Assembly (NCBI GenBank): GCA_016931715.1
Contig: JAFGEF010000015.1
Coordinates: forward strand, 1-64,000
DNA from: Sedimentisphaerales bacterium
Lineage (GTDB): Bacteria; Planctomycetota; Phycisphaerae; Sedimentisphaerales; Anaerobacaceae
Length of the DNA: 64,000 bases
Reading direction: 5' to 3'
Made by a program: the position numbers and the translations under genes. Below, one piece after another: positions 27,401-35,291 of the stretch (positions are counted from its first letter, which is position 1; every line of letters starts with the position of its first letter). The notes below the pieces were generated by a model. The model ran no database searches. It was not told where the DNA came from and worked only from the letters and a program-made list of their open reading frames with translations.

Positions 27401-28852
27401 TGCCAGGGAAGCTCGGAAACTATATGTCCGGCCGTACTTACACAATGCCCTGTCATTGAGACTCAATGCCCGGCTGCTGTAACACAATGCGTTGCAATCA
27501 CGGTTTGCCAGGGAAGTTCGGAAACTATATGTCCGGCTGTACTTACACAATGCCCTGTCGTTGAAACTGAGTGTCCGCCGGTGGAAACCCAGTGCCCGGT
27601 CGTAGAAACCAAGTGTCCTTTCGTAGAAACAAAATGTTATGCAATTACAGTTTGTGGAGGAAGTTCAGAAACAATATGCCCGGCGCTTCAGACTCAATGT
27701 CCCGTGGTTGAGACTGAATGTCCGCCGACAACATCAATATGTCCCCCTGTACTGACTCAGTGTACTGCTGTTGATACTCTATGCCCGCCGGTGGAAACCC
27801 AATGTCCGCCTGAACAATGCCAGGTCGAAACAGTTTATCCGGCAGCAGAAACCAAGTGTCCTGTAGAGCAGACAAAATGTCCTGCTGTTGTAACAAGATG
27901 TCCGCCGATTGAGACAAGATGTCCCCCTGTTGATACTGAATGTCCGGTTGTCGAGACAGAATGCCCTGCAAACGAAACCTATTGTCCCGTTTATCAGACA
28001 TATTGTCCGCCCGTCGATACAAGATGCCCGCCGATTGAGACATATTGTCCGCCTATAGATACTAAATGTCCGCCGGTAGAGACGGGATGTCCTTCACCGC
28101 CGACCGAATGTTTAATTATAGCAACTGAGTGCCCGCAGGAGCCGACTCGCTGCCCGCCAATAGAGACTCAATGTCCTCCCGAACCGACCTTATGCCAGGT
28201 AATAGCGACTCAGTGCCCGGTAGAAACAGTCTGTCCTGCTGCTGAGACCAAGTGTCCCGCAGAGCAAACAAAATGTCCGGTAGAAACAACAAAATGTCCT
28301 GTTTATGAGACAAGATGCCCTACTATTGATACGCAATGTCCGATGAATCAGACATACTGTCCGCCGGTAGAAACTGAATGCCCGCCAGCCGATACCAAAT
28401 GTCCGCCGGTTGAAACGCAATGCCCGCCTGAACAATGCCAGGTAGAAACAGTATATCCGGCTGTGGAAACAAAATGCCCGCCGGTTCAAACTCGCTGCCC
28501 GGTAGTTGAAACAGAATGTCCTCCGGTTGAAACAAAATGTCCAGACGGGCCAACATACTGCCCGATAGTCATTACTCAATGTCCTCGATATGAGACATGG
28601 TGCACACAGGTTGAGACTCAGTGCCCATATGACCAGACGAAATGTCCGCCTCCGAATCCTACAGGAAGCTGCGACCCTCCGCCTATTCCGCCATGGGAAA
28701 TTAAAGGCTCTGATTTAATGATATATTCAGACCTAAGCATAACTGAAGAAGCAAAAAGAACGATAGCAGTTCCTGTAATACAAGCTTGTCCTGCAATAGA
28801 AGTAATATGCCCGACTATTATTAACAAAGAGAATTTATTAGTTAAGATTTGA
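24482..28852 (+). CDS. Giant secreted protein: GEVED domains plus about 65 Cys-Pro heptads
   Basis: This 1456-residue protein has an N-terminal signal peptide (about 1-28). Residues about 60-265 and 705-915 are a duplicated domain (ADDFKCT...DIHFWASF; ADDFECT...DVHFWGSW) of a type common in planctomycetal secreted proteins (DUF7901-like, by memory). Between them are two GEVED-type domains, ending GYEYGETEDYLIYA and DGEVEDYEVLI. Residues 933-1397 are tandem heptads of the form C-P-x-x-x-T-x. The last 60 residues contain two more CP units and no anchor motif. The start is ATG 24482 behind GGAGG. No enzyme motif is seen. It would act outside the cytoplasm, probably as a structural or binding protein. 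The next gene overlaps its stop. Confidence 0.85.
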   Translation: MKKSSTQAAFPILLICVFIIVFVPSASGLLSNLGSLIITELTSTRLSSLHGVSSGVYITPEPADSECDWRYGYPHKMHWPQLPDFGTAGMDVDASQAILADDFKCTATGPINDIHFWASFENDILPANGANSLSFEIKIYSDKPASANSWSSPESILWSRIFNPGDYTVRQIRNRLSDWFDPLMLVNSADNHRQAFQYNFCVKNNPFIQEEGTIYWLSIREIRSENAIHKLGWKTTTKKLRWNDNAVYSVPGAAAWLPMYYPKAHEYEGQSINLAFSITDGLQGDRMHDLGDAPDSSNTFPGVTMTAYDANTTAHYPTVFWTNFPPFGPIHWQPEKWFYLGKDVSFESGADSGYDEDTNNNLYPPGNMANRDGSDDGIKLPLVLPHCQQAKIPFTVTFVSPTGSTPIYLNVWCDWNRDGDWDDTMTCPDGKNAPEWAVQNASIINNFAGTVDLETNSFMCWHPQTGDEPDPMWLRITLSEKTWSTSYPSLIGSSGCGPDEGYEYGETEDYLIYAKEDPNSTQYDWADAPDSYSYPAYPTISTNNGAYHVITGPWLGDANDKPDAELNGQPDANALGDDLDTEPLFSLGSTIDDENGVTIPPLIPGYPADITLEVGGGGGVVQAWIDYNSDMGWQPEEEVYNNFLSPGLHVISFIVPDDAITGQSFARFRISRDGNLAPDGPARDGEVEDYEVLIDSLSPYTKWLQLPDVTPHGIDIQVDSNDGMRIIADDFECTNTDKITDVHFWGSWKNDKKYDIERIHLSIYNDVPADSSNPYSQPAAKVLWQKDFYPGEFTEKLYHEVRKPGEWWWDPVKNNLVEGADKQIWKIDIDINPNEAFTQQGTADNPRIYWLAIRVDTNDGEFGWKTRRWPDHYMDDAVWDVGSELPRLWKELRYPKKHPYHDIERNSVDMAFQLTYTQDQGIPTMRPVSLTQCPAIQTKCPAAATACPPVNTRCPAAATKCPPVQTQCMAITVCQGSSETICPAVLTQCPVIETQCPAAVTQCVAITVCQGSSETICPAVLTQCPVVETECPPVETQCPVVETKCPFVETKCYAITVCGGSSETICPALQTQCPVVETECPPTTSICPPVLTQCTAVDTLCPPVETQCPPEQCQVETVYPAAETKCPVEQTKCPAVVTRCPPIETRCPPVDTECPVVETECPANETYCPVYQTYCPPVDTRCPPIETYCPPIDTKCPPVETGCPSPPTECLIIATECPQEPTRCPPIETQCPPEPTLCQVIATQCPVETVCPAAETKCPAEQTKCPVETTKCPVYETRCPTIDTQCPMNQTYCPPVETECPPADTKCPPVETQCPPEQCQVETVYPAVETKCPPVQTRCPVVETECPPVETKCPDGPTYCPIVITQCPRYETWCTQVETQCPYDQTKCPPPNPTGSCDPPPIPPWEIKGSDLMIYSDLSITEEAKRTIAVPVIQACPAIEVICPTIINKENLLVKI
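27278..28672 (+). repeat. Tandem 21-bp coding repeat (Cys-Pro heptads)
   Basis: The block encodes about 65 Cys-initiated units, mostly seven residues: CPPVETQ, CPVVETE, CPPIDTK and similar. Cys, Pro and Thr positions are near-invariant; the others vary between Val/Ile/Ala/Pro and Glu/Gln/Lys/Arg. Irregular inserts recur: AITVC-x-GSSETIC three times and CQVETVYPA-x-ETK twice, pointing to segmental duplication of multi-unit blocks. The repeats keep alternative frames open on the minus strand; these are artefacts. Confidence 0.9.
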
Positions 28853-31530
28853 TCTTTGTATTTTCAGTAATATTTCTAATTGCAGTATCTATAATCTCAG
28901 GTATAATCTTCTACGTGAGCCAGAGAAGACTATTACAATCCGAAGGATTTGTCAAAGATTCTTCACCGGAAACAATGACCTGCTCAGGTTTAACGGTGCT
29001 GGTCATATCGTCTTTTATAGCGGCGTGGATTGCATCCGGTTCAGTCGGATTACTTTCACATCCTTTAAGGCGGGTACTGACAATAATTTTTTTAGCAATA
29101 GCTGTTTTAGCTCCGCGCCCCTGCCCATGGCAAAAAAATACAAGCCGCTTAATCATCTTTGCAGCGTCATGCCTTGCTATATATATGATTACCTCGTCTT
29201 TACCTGCTGTCAATATACTGGCAGTTGCTCTTGTTCCGGCCGGGCTTGCTGTAATATCTACAGGGCAAACAAAAAGAATTTCAGGTATCTTAGCTTCTTC
29301 TGTTTTAATATTTGCCATTTACCGCATGGCTTATATCAGCATACCATCAATCTGGTTAATCTCTGATAAAATAAGCCATATATTCGGGACTGTTGCAGGC
29401 TCTGTAACCGGCATACCTTTATTAACAGGTTCAACTTTCGCAGGTATTGATTTTCTTGTCCTGACAAGCACATTTTGGATATTATGTCTGTCATTTACTC
29501 CAAAGCCAAAAACTGCAAGAGCTATATACGGATTTTCAGGAATCCTTGGAGGTCATCTTTGTTATCTGTTTGTATTATCTTACGCTCCGAAACTGCTTGA
29601 AGCAGCAGTCGAACCCGCAGGTGAGGAAATATGGTCATGGGCAGGTCTTTTCCACAAGGCCGTTCCCTGGAACCTGCCTGTTTTGGCTTGCGGAATTCAT
29701 CTTATTATCGCAGCATCTGTTTTCCGCTGGCTGCAATGGCCTGCAGAAAATCCGGCGGAAGAAAAAGTCACTATATCATCACGACGCAATAAATATATGT
29801 TCGGTATTTCCGGAGCGGCTCTTGCAATTTTACTGCCTGTTATTCTTGCACTATATCCAAATCAATTAACACTTCAGGGCAAGAAGATAGTTTTCAACGA
29901 AAAAGGATTCTTAAACTGGCTCAAACCCGAATACGGCCAGTATGGAAGGCTTTCAAGCGGAATGTACGGAATGCTTCCGGTATTCGTGGAAAGCCTCGGA
30001 GGCGCCAGCCTGATTTCGGAAAATTTATCCGAGAATGACCTGAGTGATGCAGATGTTTTAGTATTGCTTTTCCCTGACGACCCATGGGCTGAAGGCCAGC
30101 TCGAGCGAATTTGGAATTTTGTGAGAAAGGGAGGCTCACTGCTTGTAATGGGCGAACATACAACTGCCGACAGCGATGGCAGCAATCGTTTTAACGAAGT
30201 GCTCGAACCAACCGATATGCGAGTCGAATTCGATTGCGCAACATTCACAGTAGGAGGCTGGCTTCAGTCATACGATTCTATTATTCATCCTGCCGCAGCG
30301 GGCATACCGGATGAACGAAATCAATTCGGGGTTGTTATCGGCGCATCGCTGAATATCAGCTTGCCGGCCCGGCCTCTATTAATTGGGCGATGGGGATGGT
30401 CTGATATGGGAGACCAGGGAAGTTCCAGAGCAATGATGGGTGACGATATCTATAATCCGGGTGAAAGGCTCGGCGATTTAATCCTTGCCGCCGAGCAGCC
30501 GCTGGGAAAAGGTCGTGTCATTGCTTTCGGTGATACTTCAGGGCTGACAAACGGAATTAATGTAAGCTCATATGTTTTCACTTCCAGGCTCTTCGGCTAT
30601 CTTGCGGGACATAACAACAACGCACATCCTTTTTGGAGACAGCTTTCAGGAATATTTTTATGTCTTCTGCTGATTATACTTACGCTCACAAAATTCAACG
30701 CATGGCATGTCACTCTTATAATCCTGTGCCTGTCGGTATCTATGGCTCTATCCCAAACGATTACTCAGCGTTCGGACGAGATTCTTCCTGATGGACGATA
30801 CAAAACTCCCAATAACCTCGCACTCGTCGATTCTTCACACCTCGAAGCATACAGCGGCGAATCATGGCGGCCTGATGGTGTCGGCGGACTTATGCTTACT
30901 TTGATGCGAAATAACTACCTTGCATTATCACTTTCGGAATTTTCCACAAAGCAGCTTGCACGTGCAGACCTTTACATCTCTATTGCACCATCACGAAGCT
31001 TTTCGCAAAAAGAACAGGAAGCAATAAAAGACTTTGTAATGAACGGCGGCAGCTTTATTATCGCTGCAGGTATGGAACAAGCCGGTCCCTGCTCTTCTTT
31101 ACTTTCGCAATTTGGATTCGCAATCGGAACAAAAAGCCCGGATGAACTCGAACCAGTACCGTTAGGATATTTTAAGTCACCTTATTTGAGTTCCGGAAAC
31201 CAGCAGGTGTTTGTGCGTTTCCACGCCGCATGGCCTGTTTATTGCAATGATTCTCAGGCAAGAGTAATTGCTTACGGGCGCTACAATGTTCCCGTTATTA
31301 TCATGCGAAGTTTCGGAAAAGGAAAAGTTGCTGTTATTGGTGACACTTGCTTTGCGATGAATAAAAATCTCGAATATGAGGGAGGCGAACCTTTCGAGGG
31401 TATGCGCGAGAATGCCGATTTCTGGCGATGGTTTATTACAGTTTTACGCGACCAGGAAGGGACATGGATTCCACCCGCTCTGCAAACGCAGGATTCCATT
31501 AACAAACCTGAAAAGGAGGGCGCAAATTGA
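28849..31530 (+). CDS. Polytopic membrane protein with DUF4350-like extracytoplasmic domains (first paralogue)
   Basis: This 893-residue protein begins with about 10 membrane segments (residues 1-350). An extracytoplasmic region (about 355-595) has a glutamine-amidotransferase-like/DUF4350 pattern: DADVLVLLFPDD, WNFVRKGGSLLVMGEHTT and GKGRVIAFGDTSG. Two membrane segments (about 600-645) follow, then a second similar domain with IKDFVMNGGSFIIAAG and GKGKVAVIGDTC. The TTG start overlaps the upstream stop (TTGA), implying translational coupling. Part of the N-terminal region (HIFGTVAGSVTGIPLLTG) faintly recalls exosortase topology, but no catalytic Cys-Arg arrangement is clear. The function is unknown; co-transcription suggests handling or export of the Cys-repeat protein. 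Confidence 0.7.
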   Translation: MIFVFSVIFLIAVSIISGIIFYVSQRRLLQSEGFVKDSSPETMTCSGLTVLVISSFIAAWIASGSVGLLSHPLRRVLTIIFLAIAVLAPRPCPWQKNTSRLIIFAASCLAIYMITSSLPAVNILAVALVPAGLAVISTGQTKRISGILASSVLIFAIYRMAYISIPSIWLISDKISHIFGTVAGSVTGIPLLTGSTFAGIDFLVLTSTFWILCLSFTPKPKTARAIYGFSGILGGHLCYLFVLSYAPKLLEAAVEPAGEEIWSWAGLFHKAVPWNLPVLACGIHLIIAASVFRWLQWPAENPAEEKVTISSRRNKYMFGISGAALAILLPVILALYPNQLTLQGKKIVFNEKGFLNWLKPEYGQYGRLSSGMYGMLPVFVESLGGASLISENLSENDLSDADVLVLLFPDDPWAEGQLERIWNFVRKGGSLLVMGEHTTADSDGSNRFNEVLEPTDMRVEFDCATFTVGGWLQSYDSIIHPAAAGIPDERNQFGVVIGASLNISLPARPLLIGRWGWSDMGDQGSSRAMMGDDIYNPGERLGDLILAAEQPLGKGRVIAFGDTSGLTNGINVSSYVFTSRLFGYLAGHNNNAHPFWRQLSGIFLCLLLIILTLTKFNAWHVTLIILCLSVSMALSQTITQRSDEILPDGRYKTPNNLALVDSSHLEAYSGESWRPDGVGGLMLTLMRNNYLALSLSEFSTKQLARADLYISIAPSRSFSQKEQEAIKDFVMNGGSFIIAAGMEQAGPCSSLLSQFGFAIGTKSPDELEPVPLGYFKSPYLSSGNQQVFVRFHAAWPVYCNDSQARVIAYGRYNVPVIIMRSFGKGKVAVIGDTCFAMNKNLEYEGGEPFEGMRENADFWRWFITVLRDQEGTWIPPALQTQDSINKPEKEGAN

Positions 31531-34031
31531 AACGGACATGGATTAGTCTTGCTTTTTTCAGCGCTTCGTGGCTTTTCGGGCTAAGCTATTATTATGATGC
31601 ACAATGGTTAGTCTGGCTGATTCTTGTCGCGGCCGGCACAGGCTTATTAGTCGGAGTTCAGCTTCGAAAACCAACGGCGTTCGAGACGGCCATAGCCGCG
31701 ATAATGCTGCTGCCTGTTATTAAAATAGCTCCATGGCCCTATCGTATTGCTCCGCTGCTTGTTTTTGCCGGTTTGCTGTTTATTACTATACCCATCCCAC
31801 GCAAATGGCCGCAATATTTGGCACCGGCTTTTCTTCTTGCAGGTTATATTTTGGTAATACAGTCGCTTGCCATTTTTGCCTATGAATATGTCACCTCAAG
31901 ATCGCACGAGCTGCCGCGATTTATTTCGTATATGCTTTGCGGCGTTTCCCGGATTATCGGCATTCCTTCCGCTTTCAACGGTTTAAATCTCGCCATGTAC
32001 ACACAGAGACTCGTCCATCAAACTGGAACTGTATGGGAGTTGTTTTTTGACCCGGCTGCTTTCGCTTTTCTTTTCGGCGGGATTGTAATACTGTGCCTTT
32101 GTAAGTCCGAAGACACAGGCAGAGCTAAACAAATATCGTTTTTGCTCATTTCGATAGCCGCATGGCTGCCTGTACGAGCTGCAATTCTAATATCTATATT
32201 TATGCACCGCGCTCTGAGAACCGAATATGAATCGGAACTTGCCTTAGTCACACAATTCTGGAATCCATGGCTGCTGATGGCGCTTTTAATCGGACCGGTT
32301 TTAATCGTACTGCGATTCGTTCATAAACCTTTTGATACACAATATGCCGCAGTTATACAACCTGACAATCCGCGTAATAAGAGTATAAGAATAATCGTAT
32401 TGTCTTTTCTTGGCAGTTTCCTGCTGATTTCAGGTTTATTGTTAGACATACCGGGCACTCGCAAACAGGAACGTGTCGCTGTGGATGAATTTCATTCCAA
32501 CTGGGAGCGAACAGACAAACCTTTTGATACTGAATGGTATGGACAGGAATCAGGTTACAATTACGCGTGTATTTATGACTATTGCTCGCGTTTTTATAAC
32601 ATGTCACGCCTGACAGCCGCGATTGATAAAACAACTCTGAATAATTGCGATGTTCTCATAGTTAAAGTCCCCACCTCGCGGTATGCACCGGAAGAAATCT
32701 CATATATCGAGCAATTTGTCAAACGGGGCGGCGGCCTGATGCTTGTCGGGGAACATACGAGCGTATTCAATTCAGGAACATACATAAACGATGTCGCACA
32801 AATATTCGGCATGCGATTTCGTTACGACTGTCTTTTCGATATAGATACTACTTTCGAGCAGCTTTATCATCCGCCTGTTGTGCCGCACCCGATAATTCAA
32901 AATATGCCGCCCCTGAATTTTGCAGTTTCGTGCTCAATAGAACCGACAGCAAAAATCGGACTGGCGGTAATTCGTTCAACCGGCCTGAAAAATCTGACTG
33001 CTGATTATCACGTAAGCAATTATTATCCGCAGGTGGAGAATCTTGCACAGATGCGGTATGGCGCTTTTATCCAGTTATGGGCATCACAACACGGCAAGGG
33101 TCGTGTTGCCGCGTTTTCCGATTCGACAATTTTTTCCAATTTCGCGACATTCGAGGAAGGCAAAGCAGAATTAATGCTCGGAATGATAGAGTGGCTGAAC
33201 CACGAAAACCCGCGATTTAATGTCACTATCCTGCTGATAATTTCAGGACTGATTGTCTTCACTGCCGGCGTTATATTATCAGGAAAATCAAACAACACAT
33301 GGCTTATAATAATGACTTCTGCATTATTAGGCTGGGCAGCCGCTTCAGGCAGTGCAAAAACGATTCATAAATATTCCATGCCTCTGCCGCAGGCAAAACG
33401 TCCCATGGTTAATGTCACGATAGACAGAACTATCTGCAGCGTTCCCCTTTCCAGAAGCGGCTTCATATCCGGGCAAAAGAACGGATTCGGAATTTTCGAG
33501 CGATGGATACTTCGCCTGGGCTATTTCACCTCCCGCAAACAGGGAATTGATGCCATATCAGGCGATCTTGTCGTATTTACTTATCCAAACCTGTCTGTCT
33601 CAAACGAATACCGTGAAGCGATGGTCAATTATATCACTAATGGTGGAAAAATATTGATTCTGGATTCGCCCGAAAATACCAATTCGACCGCAAACAGCCT
33701 GCTATATCCCTTTGGCATAAATATTAATCGAACTGTCCCTCAGAATGGCCAGCTAAAAACACCCGAAAACTGGCCAGCGATAAAAATTGATTCCGCTTAT
33801 CCCATCGAGGGCGCCGAGCCGTTTTTGTGGGCAAATAATATTCCAGTAGGCGCAAGTCTCAATTTCGGAAAAGGAACTGTCACTGTCATCAGTTTCGGCT
33901 CGAAATTCGCAGATGCATTTATGGGAATAACAGGTGACGTAGTGCCAAACAGCGAACAGCGAAAGGTATTTGACCTCGGATTTGCAGTATTAAGAAGAAT
34001 TATCTCCGAAGAAAAACCACGGAACAACTAA
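31527..34031 (+). CDS. Polytopic membrane protein with DUF4350-like extracytoplasmic domains (second paralogue)
   Basis: This 834-residue protein shares the layout of the preceding gene: about nine membrane segments (1-310), a DUF4350-like domain (about 315-555; IEQFVKRGGGLMLVGEHTS, GKGRVAAFSDSTIF), two membrane segments, and a second domain ending GKGTVTVISFGSKF. Its N-terminal part (RIIGIPSAFNGLNLA ... WLPVRAAILISIFMHR) is laid out like the exosortase/archaeosortase family, including an Arg in the NxxR-like position, but FDPAAF stands where the active-site Cys would be expected. The TTG start overlaps the previous stop and follows AAGGAGGG. Its stop overlaps that of the convergent PAC2 gene. 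The function is unknown. Confidence 0.7.
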   Translation: MKRTWISLAFFSASWLFGLSYYYDAQWLVWLILVAAGTGLLVGVQLRKPTAFETAIAAIMLLPVIKIAPWPYRIAPLLVFAGLLFITIPIPRKWPQYLAPAFLLAGYILVIQSLAIFAYEYVTSRSHELPRFISYMLCGVSRIIGIPSAFNGLNLAMYTQRLVHQTGTVWELFFDPAAFAFLFGGIVILCLCKSEDTGRAKQISFLLISIAAWLPVRAAILISIFMHRALRTEYESELALVTQFWNPWLLMALLIGPVLIVLRFVHKPFDTQYAAVIQPDNPRNKSIRIIVLSFLGSFLLISGLLLDIPGTRKQERVAVDEFHSNWERTDKPFDTEWYGQESGYNYACIYDYCSRFYNMSRLTAAIDKTTLNNCDVLIVKVPTSRYAPEEISYIEQFVKRGGGLMLVGEHTSVFNSGTYINDVAQIFGMRFRYDCLFDIDTTFEQLYHPPVVPHPIIQNMPPLNFAVSCSIEPTAKIGLAVIRSTGLKNLTADYHVSNYYPQVENLAQMRYGAFIQLWASQHGKGRVAAFSDSTIFSNFATFEEGKAELMLGMIEWLNHENPRFNVTILLIISGLIVFTAGVILSGKSNNTWLIIMTSALLGWAAASGSAKTIHKYSMPLPQAKRPMVNVTIDRTICSVPLSRSGFISGQKNGFGIFERWILRLGYFTSRKQGIDAISGDLVVFTYPNLSVSNEYREAMVNYITNGGKILILDSPENTNSTANSLLYPFGININRTVPQNGQLKTPENWPAIKIDSAYPIEGAEPFLWANNIPVGASLNFGKGTVTVISFGSKFADAFMGITGDVVPNSEQRKVFDLGFAVLRRIISEEKPRNN

Positions 34032-34897
34032 TCAACCCGAATGCCCTGCTGTTCGAGCCAGCGTTTTATATCCGCCATTTCATGATTGAAAATTTCATTG
34101 TCGTAGTCTTCTTCCAGCTTTTTTATATTATTCGCCAAATCCGGCTGCTGCTGCACGACCTCGCTTATTTTTTTCTCGAATTCTTCGCTTATAATCTGCA
34201 AGTCGTCAAGGTCAAGATCAAGCTCAAGCATTCCCGCCAGGCGCCTTGTTACCGCTTCAATACACTTGGGATTATTTCCCTGTACATACGCCGGAATTGT
34301 AGCAACAAGACTTATCATATTTAATTTTCGTTTTGCACATTCCGCAGTCAAATAGGTTATAATGCTCGCCGGACCTTCGTAATTTGTAAAACCTATGCCG
34401 TAATGCTTGAAAGTATCCTTAAGCTGGGCGTCCGAAACCGAGCAAAACAGTTTCGGTTCACGTGTATGCGGCACAAGACCGGCGACAGAGCCGATAAAAT
34501 ATATCATTTTAACGCCGAACTCCTCACACAACGCAAAAACACAATTAGAATATTCCTCCCATTTCAGGTTCGGCTCTTTTCCCAAAAATATTATGAGGTC
34601 GTCTTTTTCGCTGCATGAAAACTCGTTCGATGGTATATCAACGGATTTAATCAGACCCTCCATGATTTTCGTGTGCGGTCGGAACAACGCCGTAATTTCC
34701 ATCGATCCGGGAAAGTTGTAAATATAGAATCCCTTTGGCTTGATTTCCGCGATTTTGTGTGCTCCGGTTTTGTCAATAATACATTTAACAGTACCGGTGG
34801 AGACTTCGCCGCCATCCATCCAGCCGGAAAAACCCATTAGCAAGCGAGGCTGACATAGTTTAGGATATTCAATTATTCTAAGCTCTTCTGGTATCAT
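34028..34897 (-). CDS. PAC2 family protein
   Basis: This 289-residue cytoplasmic protein is of the PAC2 (proteasome-assembly-chaperone-like) family: opening QPRLLMGFSGWMDGGEVSTG, central MIYFIGSVAGLVPHTREP, and YEGPASIITYLTAECAKR. The C-terminal 60 residues are acidic and helical, probably coiled coil. PAC2 proteins in bacteria are of unknown function and often occur in proteasome- or Pup-containing lineages. No proteasome genes are near. The stop overlaps the stop of the convergent membrane gene. Confidence 0.85.
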   Translation of the reverse strand: MIPEELRIIEYPKLCQPRLLMGFSGWMDGGEVSTGTVKCIIDKTGAHKIAEIKPKGFYIYNFPGSMEITALFRPHTKIMEGLIKSVDIPSNEFSCSEKDDLIIFLGKEPNLKWEEYSNCVFALCEEFGVKMIYFIGSVAGLVPHTREPKLFCSVSDAQLKDTFKHYGIGFTNYEGPASIITYLTAECAKRKLNMISLVATIPAYVQGNNPKCIEAVTRRLAGMLELDLDLDDLQIISEEFEKKISEVVQQQPDLANNIKKLEEDYDNEIFNHEMADIKRWLEQQGIRVD

Positions 34898-35288
34898 AGT
34901 GTCTCCAATAAGATATAATATAAGGATTCTGCAAAATTGAAGTTAGACATACTTTGCAGAACTTATTTATAATAATCGCCCTTTTACAAATTTTCCTCAC
35001 TTTTTTCCAGAATAATCTTAAATTTTTTCATATTTCCCCGCGATGTGCTAAAATATTTTCGGTAGAAGTGAACTTTGACTTATTTCGTATCACCTATATT
35101 ACAGCAAGAGTTTTGCAAAAATGAGAAAAGGCATACTTTGGAAAGAAAAAATTATAAAATAAATTTTTTCTTTCTAAGCATAAAATATCACTTATTAAAG
35201 AGTTATGCTGATTGTAATTTATTATTTTAAGAAAATCGTTAGACGATTTTCTTAAATAATATATGCCTTTTCTCATTTTTGCAAAAGT
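34898..35288. other. Intergenic region carrying two element copies side by side
   Basis: This 391-bp AT-rich gap lies between the PAC2 start and the symporter stop. It contains the 47-bp copy at 34921-34967 and most of the 187-bp copy at 35105-35291. The rest holds no evident gene or clear promoter. Confidence 0.5.
34921..34967. mobile_element. Dispersed element, 47-bp internally deleted copy
   Basis: The left end (AAGGATTCTGCAAAATTG, then AAGTTAGACATA) is followed almost at once by the right end CTTTGCAGAACTTAT. The unit is bracketed by the 7-bp direct repeat TATAATA (34914-34920 and 34968-34974). It is upstream of the PAC2 gene. Confidence 0.6.
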
Positions 35289-35291
35289 TCA
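35105..35291. mobile_element. MITE-like element, 187-bp copy that ends the symporter gene (copy B)
   Basis: The terminal inverted repeats differ from copy A in sequence but match in layout: TTTTGCAAAAATGAGAAAAG at the left and its complement at the right. The two internal hairpins correspond to those of copy A (AAAGAAAAAATT arm and AAGAAAATCG arm). It is bracketed by the 7-bp direct repeat ATTACAG (35098-35104 and 35292-35298). The last three bases (35289-35291) are the stop codon of the symporter. Confidence 0.75.

Noticed and set aside
26807-28579. Long minus-strand reading frames across the repeat region
   Set aside because: They result from the periodic codon pattern of the plus-strand heptads, have repetitive nonsense composition and no ribosome binding sites.
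27278-28672. Regular 21-bp spaced repeats that might be taken for a CRISPR array or minisatellite
   Set aside because: The repeats are in frame within one long reading frame and vary as codons do; there are no conserved repeat-spacer units or cas genes.
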